Positions 7,938 through 17,643 of a stretch of 64,000 nt of DNA are shown one piece after another (the stretch's first letter is position 1; each line of letters begins with the position of its first letter). A program made the translations under genes and the position numbers. This DNA is from Phycisphaerales bacterium. GTDB lineage: Bacteria > Planctomycetota > Phycisphaerae > Phycisphaerales > UBA1924. The notes under the pieces were generated by a model. That model saw only the letters and a program-made list of their open reading frames with translations, did not search any database and was not told where the DNA came from. The DNA is taken from the NCBI GenBank assembly GCA_905339235.1, contig CAJPFG010000007.1:120481-184480 (forward strand), in the 5' to 3' direction.

Positions 7938-9905
7938 ATGCCCCCTTCCCAGATTGATCGCATTCTCTCCTGTCCGAGTCTACCCACGCTGCACGCGGTG
8001 GCCTTGAAGGTGCTCGAACTCACCCGCGATCCCCAAGTTTCCATAGCCCGCATCGCGGCCGCCGTCCAGAACGACCCCGCCCTCACCACCAAGGTGCTTC
8101 GGACTGTCAACTCCAGCGTCTACGGGCTTACCACGCCCTGCCCCAACATCAGCCGCGCCATGAGCCTGCTGGGGCTCAACACCGTCAAGTCAATCGTGCT
8201 GAGTTTCAGCCTCGTGGACATGGCCAAGGGCATGAGCGACGGCGGCCATCTCGATCTGGTCGCCTACTGGCGCCGCGCCGTCTACGGCGCCGCCGCGGCC
8301 CGGGTCATCGCCCTGGGCACGCGCGCCTGCGATCCGGAGGAGGCCTTCACGGGGGCACTGCTCCAGGACATCGGGATGCTCGCCGCCTTCACGTCGCTGC
8401 GGCGCGAGTACGCGAGCATCATTGGCGCCGCGGGCGAGGACCACGACCTCACCCTCGCCGTCGAGCGCCGGGCGCTGGGCGCCGATCACGCGTGGATCGG
8501 CGGGCAACTCGCCGAGCGCTGGAAACTGTCCCAGCAACTCGTCCATTGCATCACCCACCACCATGACGCCGACTCGTGTCCACCCTCGCACCAGACGATC
8601 GTCCGCGTCGTGGCGCTGGGCGGGCTTGCCACCGGCGCGCTCACTCTCGCACACCCCAAGGACAAACTCAACGCCTACTTCGCGTGCGCCAGGAACTGGT
8701 TCAGCCTGGACTCCCTCAACGCTCGCCAACTCGTGGAGTCCGCCGCTGCCAGCGCCACCGACCTTTCCAAAGCCCTCGACCTGCAGACCGGCGACAAGCC
8801 CGACGTCGGCGCCATCCTCGCAGAGGCCCACGAGCAGATGGTCGTCACCCAGGCGGCCCTGGCCCAAGAATCCGCCGAACTCAAGCGCAGCAACGAAGAA
8901 CTCGCCAAGAGAGCCACCATCGACGGTCTCACCGGCGCCTACAACCGCGCCCACTTCGACCGCGAGGTCCACGAGATCGTCGCCCGCTGCCGCGCCGCCA
9001 ACCAGCCGGTCACCGTCATTTTCCTCGACGCCGACAAGTTCAAGAGCGTCAACGACCAGCACGGCCACCAGGCCGGCGACGCCGTGCTCATCGAAATCGT
9101 CCGCCGCCTCCGTGAGACGGCCGAGCGATTCGGCACCCTCTGCCGCTTCGGCGGCGAGGAGTTCGTCCTCGTCCTCCCCAACGTCAACCTCGATAAGGGC
9201 AGGAAGGTCGGCGACCTGCTCCGCCAGTCCATCGAACGCGCGCCGTTCGACCTCGCCAGGTACGACATGCCCGGCATCGTGCTCAACCGCACCATCAGCG
9301 TCGGCGTCGCCGCCAGCGAGCCCGGCACCCCCAGCCACGAGTGGACCCCCGAGCAACTCACCCATCACGCCGACGAGGCGGTCTACGCCGCGAAGCAGGC
9401 CGGGCGCAACTGCGTCCGCTTCGTGAACACCGACGGCTCCACCCCCGACTCCGCCCCGGCGACACCCGCCGGATGCATCCCCGCCCCGACGGGCTGCGTG
9501 CGCGTCCTGATCGTGGACGACGATCCGTTCTCCGTACGAATCCTCGAGAAGGTCCTCGGCGCCCGCCCCGAGTTCGCGATCACCGTGGCCTCGGGCGAAG
9601 CCGAGGCCCTCCACGCCGCATCTCAGGCCCTCAGCGTGCACGAATCCTTCGATCTGGTCTTGATGGACCACTACCTCGGCGACGCACGCGGTACCGCCGT
9701 CATCCGCGCGCTCCAGAATCTGAACTCCACCAGGGCCGCCGCGTTCGTGCTCGTGTCCGGACGCACCACACCCGGTATTGAAGAAATCGCCCGCGCCGCC
9801 GGCGCCCGCCTGTATCTCGACAAACTCGATTTCTCCGTGAGCGCCTCCGGCGTGCTCGACCGCCTGCTCGAACTGGTACGCGTACCGCTCAAGGCCGCGG
9901 CCTGA
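7938..9905 (+). CDS. HDOD-GGDEF-receiver signalling protein
   Basis: This is a 655-residue protein with three domains. An HDOD domain covers about residues 5-210 (QNDPALTTKVLRTVNSSVYG is the typical core). A GGDEF domain covers about residues 320-490, with the active-site loop RFGGEEF near residue 403. A C-terminal receiver covers about residues 520-640, with acidic pocket VDDDP and phospho-acceptor Asp in LMDHYLGD (about residue 576). GGEEF loops normally make cyclic di-GMP. The inhibitory RxxD site upstream of the loop is degenerate (RFGT), suggesting loss of product inhibition. A receiver at the C-terminus rather than the N-terminus is an uncommon order. No kinase gene is adjacent. It converges on mraY, three bases away. 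Confidence 0.88.
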   Translation: MPPSQIDRILSCPSLPTLHAVALKVLELTRDPQVSIARIAAAVQNDPALTTKVLRTVNSSVYGLTTPCPNISRAMSLLGLNTVKSIVLSFSLVDMAKGMSDGGHLDLVAYWRRAVYGAAAARVIALGTRACDPEEAFTGALLQDIGMLAAFTSLRREYASIIGAAGEDHDLTLAVERRALGADHAWIGGQLAERWKLSQQLVHCITHHHDADSCPPSHQTIVRVVALGGLATGALTLAHPKDKLNAYFACARNWFSLDSLNARQLVESAAASATDLSKALDLQTGDKPDVGAILAEAHEQMVVTQAALAQESAELKRSNEELAKRATIDGLTGAYNRAHFDREVHEIVARCRAANQPVTVIFLDADKFKSVNDQHGHQAGDAVLIEIVRRLRETAERFGTLCRFGGEEFVLVLPNVNLDKGRKVGDLLRQSIERAPFDLARYDMPGIVLNRTISVGVAASEPGTPSHEWTPEQLTHHADEAVYAAKQAGRNCVRFVNTDGSTPDSAPATPAGCIPAPTGCVRVLIVDDDPFSVRILEKVLGARPEFAITVASGEAEALHAASQALSVHESFDLVLMDHYLGDARGTAVIRALQNLNSTRAAAFVLVSGRTTPGIEEIARAAGARLYLDKLDFSVSASGVLDRLLELVRVPLKAAA

Positions 9906-9908
9906 TCG

Positions 9909-11072
9909 CTACCTCAACTTGATCGACGCCAGCGCCACCACCACCAGCAGGACCGATACGATCCACAACCGCACGACCACCTGCTGTTCGGGCCAACCAC
10001 CCAGGTGCAGGTGATGGTGGTACGGGGCCACCCGGAAGATCCGCCGGCCGCCCGTTGCCTTGAAGTACGCTACCTGAAGCGCCACCGACCCGATCTCGAT
10101 CAGGAACACCCCGCTCATCAGCAACACCGCGATCTCCTGGCGCGTCACGATCGCGACGTACCCCAACACTCCCCCCAGCGCCAGCGCGCCCGTATCACCC
10201 ATGAACACCTGCGCGGGCGAGCAGTTCCACCACAGAAAGCCCAGGCACGCCCCCACCGTCGCCCCCGCCAGCACCGTCAACTCCCCGCTCCCCGGCACGT
10301 AAGGCACGTACAGGTACTGCGCGATCGCCTGGTCGCCGGCGATCAGCGCCAGCACGAACACCCCGATCCCCACGATCCCGCTGATGCCGCCCGCCAGCCC
10401 GTCCATGCCGTCGGTGATGTTCACGGCATTGCTCATCCCCGCCAACATCAGCATCGCGATCGCGATGAAGATCCCCGGCGTCAGGAACACCAGCGCCGGG
10501 TTGAACTGCCCTGCGCGCATGTAGGTCTTCTGAAACGGCAGGTTCAGCACGTGCCGCAGGTCGTCGCCCGCGCCCGCGTGGTGATACACAAACCATCCCA
10601 CCAGCAGCCCCAGCCCCAGTTGAAAGATCAGTTTTTCCCACGCGTACAGCCCCTGCCGCGAGCCGCTCGCCCGCTGCATCGCCGTGAGTTTCAGCCAGTC
10701 GTCAAACCCGCCGAGCACCGCCAGCCACACGGTGACGATCAGCCCCAGGTACACGTAAAACTCGGACACGTCCGCCAGCAGAGCCGTGCTCGCCACGATC
10801 GCCCCCACGATCAGGATCCCGCCCATTGTCGGCGTGTTCGCCTTGGACGAGGTGTGCGTCCGCAGCGCCTCCGCGTCCGTCGCTCCGCTATCGCCGATCT
10901 TCATCCGCACCAGCCACCGGATCGTCCGCCTCCCGAACACCAGCACCAGCAGGAACGACAGCCCCGCCGCCGCCAGCGCGCGGAACTGCACCTGGTTCAT
11001 CACGCCCCAAAGCGGATTCAGCGGCCCCTCGCTGAACCACTGCTCCAGCCATTTCACGATGAGGTAGAGCAT
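9909..11072 (-). CDS. mraY: Phospho-N-acetylmuramoyl-pentapeptide-transferase
   Basis: MraY transfers phospho-MurNAc-pentapeptide from UDP to undecaprenyl phosphate, making lipid I at the inner face of the membrane. The 387-residue protein has about ten hydrophobic segments. It shows the family's catalytic motifs: GGFDDWLKL (about residues 121-129), NAVNITDGMDGLAGG (about 215-229) and the histidine loop PYHHHLHLGGW (about 350-360). It is the last gene of a murE-murF-mraY operon, 23 bases after murF. Length and motifs agree with the family. Confidence 0.95.
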   Translation of the reverse strand: MLYLIVKWLEQWFSEGPLNPLWGVMNQVQFRALAAAGLSFLLVLVFGRRTIRWLVRMKIGDSGATDAEALRTHTSSKANTPTMGGILIVGAIVASTALLADVSEFYVYLGLIVTVWLAVLGGFDDWLKLTAMQRASGSRQGLYAWEKLIFQLGLGLLVGWFVYHHAGAGDDLRHVLNLPFQKTYMRAGQFNPALVFLTPGIFIAIAMLMLAGMSNAVNITDGMDGLAGGISGIVGIGVFVLALIAGDQAIAQYLYVPYVPGSGELTVLAGATVGACLGFLWWNCSPAQVFMGDTGALALGGVLGYVAIVTRQEIAVLLMSGVFLIEIGSVALQVAYFKATGGRRIFRVAPYHHHLHLGGWPEQQVVVRLWIVSVLLVVVALASIKLR

Positions 11073-11095
11073 GTGTGAAGGAGCCGGCCCGCCAT

Positions 11096-12556
11096 CTACC
11101 GATCCGGCCCGCCCGCCGGCTTGGGCTCCAGCCGAGCAGGCTCTCGCGCTCGCACCGCGTCCAGCACGCGCTCCATCCCGGTCCCACGCGAACCTTTCAG
11201 GAGCACCAGGTCGCCCGCCCGCAGCAACTCCGCCGCCCGCGACGGTCGCTCGCCGTCGAGATTCGCCAGCGCCGCCACGCGCTTCTCGCCCAGCGCCGCC
11301 CGCGCCTCGTCCGACGCCAGCCCCATCATCGGACCGACAAACACCGCGAGGTCAATCCACCCACACCCCGCCACCGCCCTCCCCACCTCCCGGTGCGCGC
11401 CCGCCGATTGCTCACCCAACTCCAGCATGTCGCCCAGCATCACCACCACCCGCCCCCCCGCCGCCGAGTCCCCGCCGCGCGCGATCGCACCAAACGTCTC
11501 GATCGCCGCGAGCATGGACTCGGGATTGGCGTTGTACGCATCGTTCACGAACCTGACCCCGGCCGCGTCCTCCCGCTCCATCCGCATCGGCGCGCCCGAG
11601 GCCCCCGCCAAGCCCGCTTCGATCACCGCGTGGTCAACCCCCAGCCGTCGCGCCACCGCCACCGCCGCGGCCCCGTTCGTTGCGTTGTGCGTGCCGGGAA
11701 TCGGCAGGCGCAGTTCATGCCGGTCGTTCAGCGTGAACTCCGTTCCGCGCCCGCTCACGCCGCACCGCGTGATCCGCAGATCGGCAGCATCCGAAAACCC
11801 GAATGTCAGGATCGTTCCCTTCTGCGCCGCCACGATCGGCCGCGCCGCCTCCACCAGCCTCGGCGCGTCCGCGTTCAGCACCGCCACCCCGCCTTCACGC
11901 AGGCCCTTGAGCAGCGTCACTTCCTCGCGAATCACGCCCTCCAGCGAACCCAGCCCCTCCAGGTGCTCCCTCCCGATGCTCGTGATCACCGCGACGTCCG
12001 GCTCGATCGCTTCCGCCAGCGGCGCGATCTCGCCGGGGGCGTTCGTGCCCACCTCGCAGATCAGATACTGGTCCGTGCGTTTCGCCGCCAGCAGCGTCAA
12101 AGGAACCCCGACCGCGTTGTTGAAACTCTTCGGGGAGTGACTCCCGCGCAGGCTCCCCGTGAGCGCCGCGTGCACCAGCCGCACGGTGGTCGTCTTCCCG
12201 TTGGAGCCCCCCACCGCGATCACCCGCGTGTTCTCCAGCGTGCGCCGATAGGCCGCGCCCAACTTCAACAACGCCGCGCCCGTGTTCGCAACCTGGATCA
12301 CCCCTACCGCCCGCCCGAAACCTCCCGCCGGCATCGCCCGCGCGTCGTCGATCACCAGCAGCCCCGCTCCCGCGGCCACCGCGTCCGCCAGGTACGCGTG
12401 CCCGTCCGTCCGCTCGCCCTTGAGCGCCAGGAACACCTGCCGGGGCCTGAGCGTCCGCGTGTCGATCGACAAGCCCGACAACTCCGGCGCGTCGCCCCGC
12501 GCCAGCCAACCGCCGCCCAGCAGCGCCTTGAGGTTTTCCATCGTCCAGAAGTTCAT
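11096..12556 (-). CDS. murF: UDP-N-acetylmuramoyl-tripeptide-D-alanyl-D-alanine ligase
   Basis: MurF adds D-Ala-D-Ala to UDP-MurNAc-tripeptide in the cytoplasm, using ATP. The 486-residue protein shows the Mur ligase ATP loop GGSNGKTTT near residue 115. It also has the substrate-binding N-terminal domain (SIDTRTLRPRQVFLALKG) and the C-terminal region NDAYNANPESMLAAIETF, which is characteristic of MurF. Its ATG overlaps the murE stop by four bases (ATGA), so translation is probably coupled. mraY follows. This is the order expected within a division/cell-wall cluster, though ftsI, ftsW, murD and murG are not in the window. Confidence 0.95.
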   Translation of the reverse strand: MNFWTMENLKALLGGGWLARGDAPELSGLSIDTRTLRPRQVFLALKGERTDGHAYLADAVAAGAGLLVIDDARAMPAGGFGRAVGVIQVANTGAALLKLGAAYRRTLENTRVIAVGGSNGKTTTVRLVHAALTGSLRGSHSPKSFNNAVGVPLTLLAAKRTDQYLICEVGTNAPGEIAPLAEAIEPDVAVITSIGREHLEGLGSLEGVIREEVTLLKGLREGGVAVLNADAPRLVEAARPIVAAQKGTILTFGFSDAADLRITRCGVSGRGTEFTLNDRHELRLPIPGTHNATNGAAAVAVARRLGVDHAVIEAGLAGASGAPMRMEREDAAGVRFVNDAYNANPESMLAAIETFGAIARGGDSAAGGRVVVMLGDMLELGEQSAGAHREVGRAVAGCGWIDLAVFVGPMMGLASDEARAALGEKRVAALANLDGERPSRAAELLRAGDLVLLKGSRGTGMERVLDAVRAREPARLEPKPAGGPDR

Positions 12557-14154
12557 CGCGCCGCCGTCTCCTCACGCACGATTCCCGCCGCTCGCCTTGC
12601 CGCCAACGCCTCCCGCGCCACTTCCCGATCATCAAATTGCGTCCGCACGGTCCCGCCCTTCCCGTCCGGCAGAATCTGCTCGGTCTCGTGCCCCTTCCCC
12701 GCGATCACGATCACATCCCCCGCCTCCGCGTTCTCCACCGCGTGCCAGATCGCCTTCTCGCGATCCGCCTGCACCGTGACCCGCGACCGACACCCCGCCG
12801 GAACACCACCGAGAATCTCGTCGATGATCTCCCCCGGCCGCTCCGTCCTGGGGTTGTCGCTCGTCACCACGATCACATCCGCCAACTCGGCCGCCCCCTT
12901 CCCCATCCGCGGCCTCTTTGTCCGATCCCGATCTCCCCCGCATCCGAACACCGCCCACAGCCGCTCGCCCTTCCCGCGGCGAGCCGGCGCCCCCGCCACC
13001 GCGCTCACGCAGTCCGCGGCGTGCCTCCGCCCGGGCATCGAACTCCCCACCGTTGCCAGCACGTTGCGCAGCGAGTCGTCACTGTGCGCATAGTCCACGA
13101 ACACCGTGATCGAATCGCGCGCCTCGCTCACCCGCTCCAGCCGCCCCGGCGGCGCCGTGACCTTCTCCAAACCCTCCGCCAACTCCTCGCGGCCCAACCC
13201 CAGCGCCGAACACGCGCACGCCGCCTGCAGCACGTTCATCGCGTTGTACCGCCCGATCAACCCCACCCGCGCCGTCAACTCCCCCCAGCCCCCCCGCAGC
13301 CTCAACGTCATCCCCGCCATCGACGACTCGAGAATCTCCACCGCGCAATCCGCCCCCGCCAACCCCGCGGTCGTGCACCGCAGCACCCTTGCCGGGCACC
13401 CCTGCGCCATCCTCACCGCCCAGGGATCATCCGCGTTCACCACGGCGATTCCATCCGCGGGCAACTGCGAAAACAGCCGCGCCTTTGCGGCGCCGTACGC
13501 CTCCATGGTCTTGTGGTAGTCCAGGTGGTCGCCCGTCAGGTTCGTGAACACCCCGACCCGAAGCCGGAGCGCATCCGCCCGCTTCTGGTCGAGCGCGTGG
13601 CTGGATATCTCCATGCTCGCGCACTCGCACCCCGCCTCCGTCATGCTCGCCAGCGACTGGCTCAACTCCAGCGCAGGCGGGGTCGTCATGCTCGCGGGCC
13701 CCACCTCGCGCCCGTCATCCACCAGCACCGTCCCGATAAGCCCGCACCGGCGTTCCGCCCCGTTGAGCAACTGCCACACCAGAAACGTCGTCGTCGTTTT
13801 CCCGTTCGTCCCCGTGACGCCCACGATTCCCAGCCTCTGCGAAGGGCAGCCGTAGAAGCGTTCAGCCATCGCGGCCGCGCAACCCGTCACCTCGCCCGAA
13901 TACACCACCGGAACCGCCGGCCCGGCGGGCAACGCCAGGTTGGGATCGTCGGTCAGGATCGCCACCGCCCCCGCCCCGAGCGCCGACCCCACAAACTTCT
14001 TGCCATCGGCTTTCAACCCGGCACGCGCGATGAACAGCGACCCCGGCACGACCGTCCGGCTGTCCTCCGTCAGATCGCACACACGGACCGCGTCCCATCC
14101 GCTTTCCGCAGGCGGTCGCACCGCAAGCCCCTCAATCAGGTCGCGCAGCAACAT
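12553..14154 (-). CDS. murE: UDP-MurNAc-L-Ala-D-Glu:meso-DAP ligase
   Basis: MurE adds the third stem-peptide residue to UDP-MurNAc-L-Ala-D-Glu. The 533-residue protein has the ATP loop VTGTNGKTTTT (about residues 110-120). It also has the C-terminal motif SDNPRTERPG (about 432-441); DNPR is the motif associated with meso-diaminopimelate rather than lysine specificity. The start ATG follows a good ggagg site. It is the first gene of the murE-murF-mraY operon and is divergent from an AhpD-like gene 102 bases away. It is direct sequence evidence that this organism can make DAP-type peptidoglycan precursors. Confidence 0.95.
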   Translation of the reverse strand: MLLRDLIEGLAVRPPAESGWDAVRVCDLTEDSRTVVPGSLFIARAGLKADGKKFVGSALGAGAVAILTDDPNLALPAGPAVPVVYSGEVTGCAAAMAERFYGCPSQRLGIVGVTGTNGKTTTTFLVWQLLNGAERRCGLIGTVLVDDGREVGPASMTTPPALELSQSLASMTEAGCECASMEISSHALDQKRADALRLRVGVFTNLTGDHLDYHKTMEAYGAAKARLFSQLPADGIAVVNADDPWAVRMAQGCPARVLRCTTAGLAGADCAVEILESSMAGMTLRLRGGWGELTARVGLIGRYNAMNVLQAACACSALGLGREELAEGLEKVTAPPGRLERVSEARDSITVFVDYAHSDDSLRNVLATVGSSMPGRRHAADCVSAVAGAPARRGKGERLWAVFGCGGDRDRTKRPRMGKGAAELADVIVVTSDNPRTERPGEIIDEILGGVPAGCRSRVTVQADREKAIWHAVENAEAGDVIVIAGKGHETEQILPDGKGGTVRTQFDDREVAREALAARRAAGIVREETAAR

Positions 14155-14256
14155 CCTTGTCCTCCGTGACGCCGCAAGGGTATCGGCCGGACTCCGCCGC
14201 AGGCGTCAGGAGAGAACTCGCAGGGTACCTCCGCCCGCCGACCCTACCCTCCCGCC

Positions 14257-14694
14257 ATGTCCAGATACGACGCCTTCCAGCGGTACCGCTCGAAGATGAA
14301 CTGCCGAATCCTCGGCGACGACGCGGCTCGTGCCGATTCCGGCGCCCGCCGTCCTGACGGCTCCATCGCTCCCGGCGGCACCCTTGTCACCAAACGCTTC
14401 TTCTCCCTCGACACCCAGACCTACCAGGACGGTAAACTCCCCGCCAGGACCAAGGAACTCCTCGGCCTGGTCGCCTCCGCCGTGCTCCGCTGCGACGACT
14501 GCATCGCCTACCACATCGACCAGTGCGTCAAGGCCGGCGTCTCCGATGAGGAACTCTGGGAAGCCCTCGATGTCGCCCTCGTCGTCGGCGGCTCCATTGT
14601 CATCCCCCACCTCCGCCGCGGCATCGAGTTCCTCGACCAAGCCAGGAACCACGCCCGAACCACCACAGAGTGCCGCTCCAATCGGCCAGAGTAA
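14257..14694 (+). CDS. AhpD/carboxymuconolactone decarboxylase-family protein
   Basis: This is a 145-residue protein of the AhpD-like fold. The core CDDCIAYHIDQCVKAG carries the family's CxxC...His redox triad (Cys79, Cys82, His86). KLPARTKELLGLVASAVLRC precedes it, and EELWEALDVALVVGG follows, all standard for carboxymuconolactone-decarboxylase-like proteins. With a CxxC, a role as a thiol peroxidase or alkylhydroperoxidase is more likely than decarboxylation. The N-terminal 40 residues are an extension of unclear role. It is followed 67 bases later by the CCA enzyme on the same strand. Confidence 0.85.
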   Translation: MSRYDAFQRYRSKMNCRILGDDAARADSGARRPDGSIAPGGTLVTKRFFSLDTQTYQDGKLPARTKELLGLVASAVLRCDDCIAYHIDQCVKAGVSDEELWEALDVALVVGGSIVIPHLRRGIEFLDQARNHARTTTECRSNRPE

Positions 14695-14761
14695 TCCACC
14701 CGCACTCGCCCTTCGCCTCCCCTGCTACCTCGCCCGCCTTTCGCCTTTCGCACCGTGATCT

Positions 14762-16030
14762 ATGCCGGGAACCCCCGCCCGCCAAGCCGCCGAGCGCATC
14801 GTCCGCACCCTCCGCGACCGCGGCCACGTCGCCTATTTCGCCGGCGGGTGCGTCCGCGATGAACTTCTCAACCTCGTCCCGTCCGACTATGACGTCGCCA
14901 CCGACGCCACCCCCGATCGCGTCCAGTCCCTCTTTCCCCGCTCCGGCGAGGTCGGCAAGTGCTTTGGCGTTGTTCTCGTCAAGATCGCCGGCGAGGTGAT
15001 CGAAGTCGCCACCTTCCGCTCCGACGGCGACTACTCCGACAAACGCCGACCCGATACCGTCCACTTTTCCAATCCCGAAGAAGACGCCCGCCGACGCGAC
15101 TTCACCGTCAACGCCCTCTTCCTCGACCCCTTCGGTATCCCCGCGCCTCATTCGCCCCGCCCCGCGCTCGGCGGCGCCGTCATCGACCACGTCCGCGGCC
15201 TGCCCGACCTCGACGCCCGCCTCCTCCGCGCCGTCGGTAACCCCGACCAGCGCCTCGACGAAGATCACCTCCGGGCGCTCCGCGGCGCCCGCCTCGCCGC
15301 CAAACTCGGCTTCCAAATCGAGCCTGCCACCGCCCTCGCCATCCGCCGCCATGCTTCGCAACTCCAAGGCGTCAGTCGCGAACGCATCGGCGATGAAGTC
15401 CGCCGGATGCTCGATCACTCCTCGCGCGGCCTCGCCGCACGTCTGATCACAGACTTGGACCTCCAAGCCCCGGTCTTCCTTCAACCCGCCTCCACCTCGC
15501 CACTTCCACCCGGACCGCCCGCCCGGCTCGCCGCCCTCCCACCCGACACCGATGCCCCCACGGCCCTCGCCGCGTGGGCCCTCGACCTGGGCGCACCCCT
15601 CGACGACCCGTCCCTCGCCGAACTCCTCGCACGCTGGCGCAAGGCCCTCTGCCTCAGCAACGACGAGCGGGAAGCCCTCGCCACGACGCTGCGTTCGGTC
15701 GCCGTCCTCCGCGGGCCATGGCGCTCGCTCCCCATCGCCCGCCAGAAGCGCCTCGCCGCATCCCCCGGGTTTGCGGGCGCCCTCTCCATCTTCACGGCGG
15801 AAGACCGCAGGGCCGGTGGCGAGGCACGGCACCGGGTCCAGGAACTCTCCCGCTCGTTCGGCGGCCTGAACCCGCCCCCACTCCTTACGGGAGACCACCT
15901 CGTCGCGTCCGGTCTGTCCCCCGGGCCCCGCTTCAAGACCATTCTCGACGCCGTTTACGACGCCCAACTGGAGGGGAGGATCTCGAACATCGACCAAGCC
16001 CGGGAACTCGCCGCCCGTTTGGGCGTCTGA
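14762..16030 (+). CDS. CCA tRNA nucleotidyltransferase / poly(A) polymerase family
   Basis: This class II nucleotidyltransferase has 422 residues. The polymerase core FAGGCVRDELLNLVPSDYDVATDA begins near residue 25 and contains the metal-binding Asp pair in DYD. RRRDFTVNALFLD and the RNA-binding stretch DEDHLRALRGARLAAKLGF follow. The C-terminal half is divergent and lacks an obvious HD phosphohydrolase motif. Family members either repair the CCA 3' end of tRNA or add poly(A) tails. Sequence alone does not separate these here. The ATG at 14762 directly precedes the core at the expected distance. Confidence 0.88.
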   Translation: MPGTPARQAAERIVRTLRDRGHVAYFAGGCVRDELLNLVPSDYDVATDATPDRVQSLFPRSGEVGKCFGVVLVKIAGEVIEVATFRSDGDYSDKRRPDTVHFSNPEEDARRRDFTVNALFLDPFGIPAPHSPRPALGGAVIDHVRGLPDLDARLLRAVGNPDQRLDEDHLRALRGARLAAKLGFQIEPATALAIRRHASQLQGVSRERIGDEVRRMLDHSSRGLAARLITDLDLQAPVFLQPASTSPLPPGPPARLAALPPDTDAPTALAAWALDLGAPLDDPSLAELLARWRKALCLSNDEREALATTLRSVAVLRGPWRSLPIARQKRLAASPGFAGALSIFTAEDRRAGGEARHRVQELSRSFGGLNPPPLLTGDHLVASGLSPGPRFKTILDAVYDAQLEGRISNIDQARELAARLGV

Positions 16031-16154
16031 CCGGATCGGGGCCCGGCGTGTTCTCGCCGACCCTCGGGGATACGCTTCGGGTTACCTTGGCTGCGACGTT
16101 CCGTGCCGGGGTTCGGCCTGGTTTCCAAAGGCCTTCAGAGCAAGGGGTTGAAGA

Positions 16155-17609
16155 ATGATCGATACACGTCCCTCCCGGTTCATGCGCGCCGCCGCTCTCT
16201 GCGTGGCCGCCGGCACCTTGGCCCTTTGCGGGCTGATTTCTCCCGCCTCCGCCCAGACTTCCGGCACCCCCAGCGCCAAGCAGGGCGACAAGAAAGAGCC
16301 CCGCTTCGTCCGCGTGATCTTCCGCAGCGGACGCGTTATTGAGGGCGAGATCGTCTCCGAATCCACCACCAAGATCCGCGTCAAGATCTCCGAGTCCGGC
16401 ATCAAGTCCGAAGTCGAGTATGACAAGGCCGAGGCGCTCAAGATCACCTACGACGTCAAGCCGGGAGCCGAGGTCGCCCCGGAAGCGACTAAACCCGACT
16501 ACACCCCCGCGGCGGCCGCGATCCCGCCAGAATCCACCGGCCCCCGCAAGAACCTCTATTGGATCGACCTCGAGGGCAAGTTCGGCGAAGAGATCACGCA
16601 GACCCCGATCCGCGACGCCATCAAGGACGCCAAAAAGAACAAGGCCGACGTGATTGTCCTCTACCTGAATGCGGATTTCAGCCAGAACCCGCTCGAACAA
16701 CTGCCGGACGACGCGGCGAACTTCGACGAGATCTTCCGCGCCGAGGACATTGTCCCCATCTTCACGCAGGAAATCCCAAGGGAATGGGAAACACAGCCCC
16801 GCATCGTGTTCTGGCTCCGCCAGGCGATGGCCGGCGCCTCACTGCTTCCCATGGTCTGCCCGGAGATCTACTTTCATAGTGAAGGCCGCGTCGGAGGCTT
16901 GGGAAATCTCAGTTTCATCTTCGAAGGCGTCGGCGATGATTTCGTGCGTGAGAAGCAGCGCTCTCTCCGCCTAGGCCACGCGGAAGGCTGGGTCCTCGCC
17001 GGGGGATACGACTACCGCCTCGTCCGCGCCATGGCCCGCGCCGAGTACGTGCTCTCCGTCCGCTACGTCAACGGCAAGCCCGAACTCTTCGAGGGATACC
17101 CCACCGAGCCCGGCGAGGAACTCTTGACCGACGACGGCAAGGAATCCAATATCGATAGCCTGCGCGAACGCGTCACCGCGACCGGCAACGACGTGCTCAC
17201 GCTCAATGCCCGCGTCGCCAAACTGCTCGGCGTCTCCCGAGACACCGTGGACACCAAGGAAGACCTCCTGGTCGCTATGGGGATCGACCGCACCTACAAG
17301 GACGTTCCCGGCCGCTCCAAGCAGATCATGAAGAGTTGGGCCGACGGCCTCTCCTCGGCCAAGCGCGAACTGAAGAAACTCTACCAGGACTTTGGCGACG
17401 TGCAGGTGGACCAGCCGGACAACTATGCCAACCGCACCAAGGCACGCGGCACCCGGATCAGAATCCTCGAAGACATGAAGCGAGTCCTCCGCCGCTGGGG
17501 CGAGGCCCTTTCCCGCCGCTGGCTCCAGGAAAACAACATCCCGCCGGAAGTCGAAATCGACAACGCCATCGAAGCCATCAAGATCCAGCAGATGAAGGAC
17601 CGCCGCTGA
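16155..17609 (+). CDS. Exported ClpP/crotonase-fold-like protein, catalytic site uncertain
   Basis: This 484-residue protein has a signal peptide ending in ASA-Q (about residue 34). A small beta-rich module follows (RVIFRSGRVIEGEIVSESTT) that is also present at the start of the next gene's product. The central part, with KADVIVLYLNADF and a later PRIVFWLRQAMAGASLLPMVCPEIYF stretch, aligns in layout with the ClpP/crotonase fold of NfeD/SppA-type proteases. The usual Gly-rich oxyanion segment is replaced by an acidic stretch, so it may be inactive. The C-terminal third is helical and charged. It lies 34 bases before its apparent paralogue, which suggests a working pair in the periplasm. Confidence 0.68.
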   Translation: MIDTRPSRFMRAAALCVAAGTLALCGLISPASAQTSGTPSAKQGDKKEPRFVRVIFRSGRVIEGEIVSESTTKIRVKISESGIKSEVEYDKAEALKITYDVKPGAEVAPEATKPDYTPAAAAIPPESTGPRKNLYWIDLEGKFGEEITQTPIRDAIKDAKKNKADVIVLYLNADFSQNPLEQLPDDAANFDEIFRAEDIVPIFTQEIPREWETQPRIVFWLRQAMAGASLLPMVCPEIYFHSEGRVGGLGNLSFIFEGVGDDFVREKQRSLRLGHAEGWVLAGGYDYRLVRAMARAEYVLSVRYVNGKPELFEGYPTEPGEELLTDDGKESNIDSLRERVTATGNDVLTLNARVAKLLGVSRDTVDTKEDLLVAMGIDRTYKDVPGRSKQIMKSWADGLSSAKRELKKLYQDFGDVQVDQPDNYANRTKARGTRIRILEDMKRVLRRWGEALSRRWLQENNIPPEVEIDNAIEAIKIQQMKDRR

Positions 17610-17643
17610 GCCCGACCTCCCGTCACCGTCAAAGGACCTCGCC

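Noticed and set aside
8190..9671. 493-residue open frame on the minus strand across the HDOD-GGDEF-receiver gene
   Set aside because: Antisense shadow caused by high GC content; Gly/Val/Glu-rich sequence without domains, and the plus-strand frame has three clear domains.
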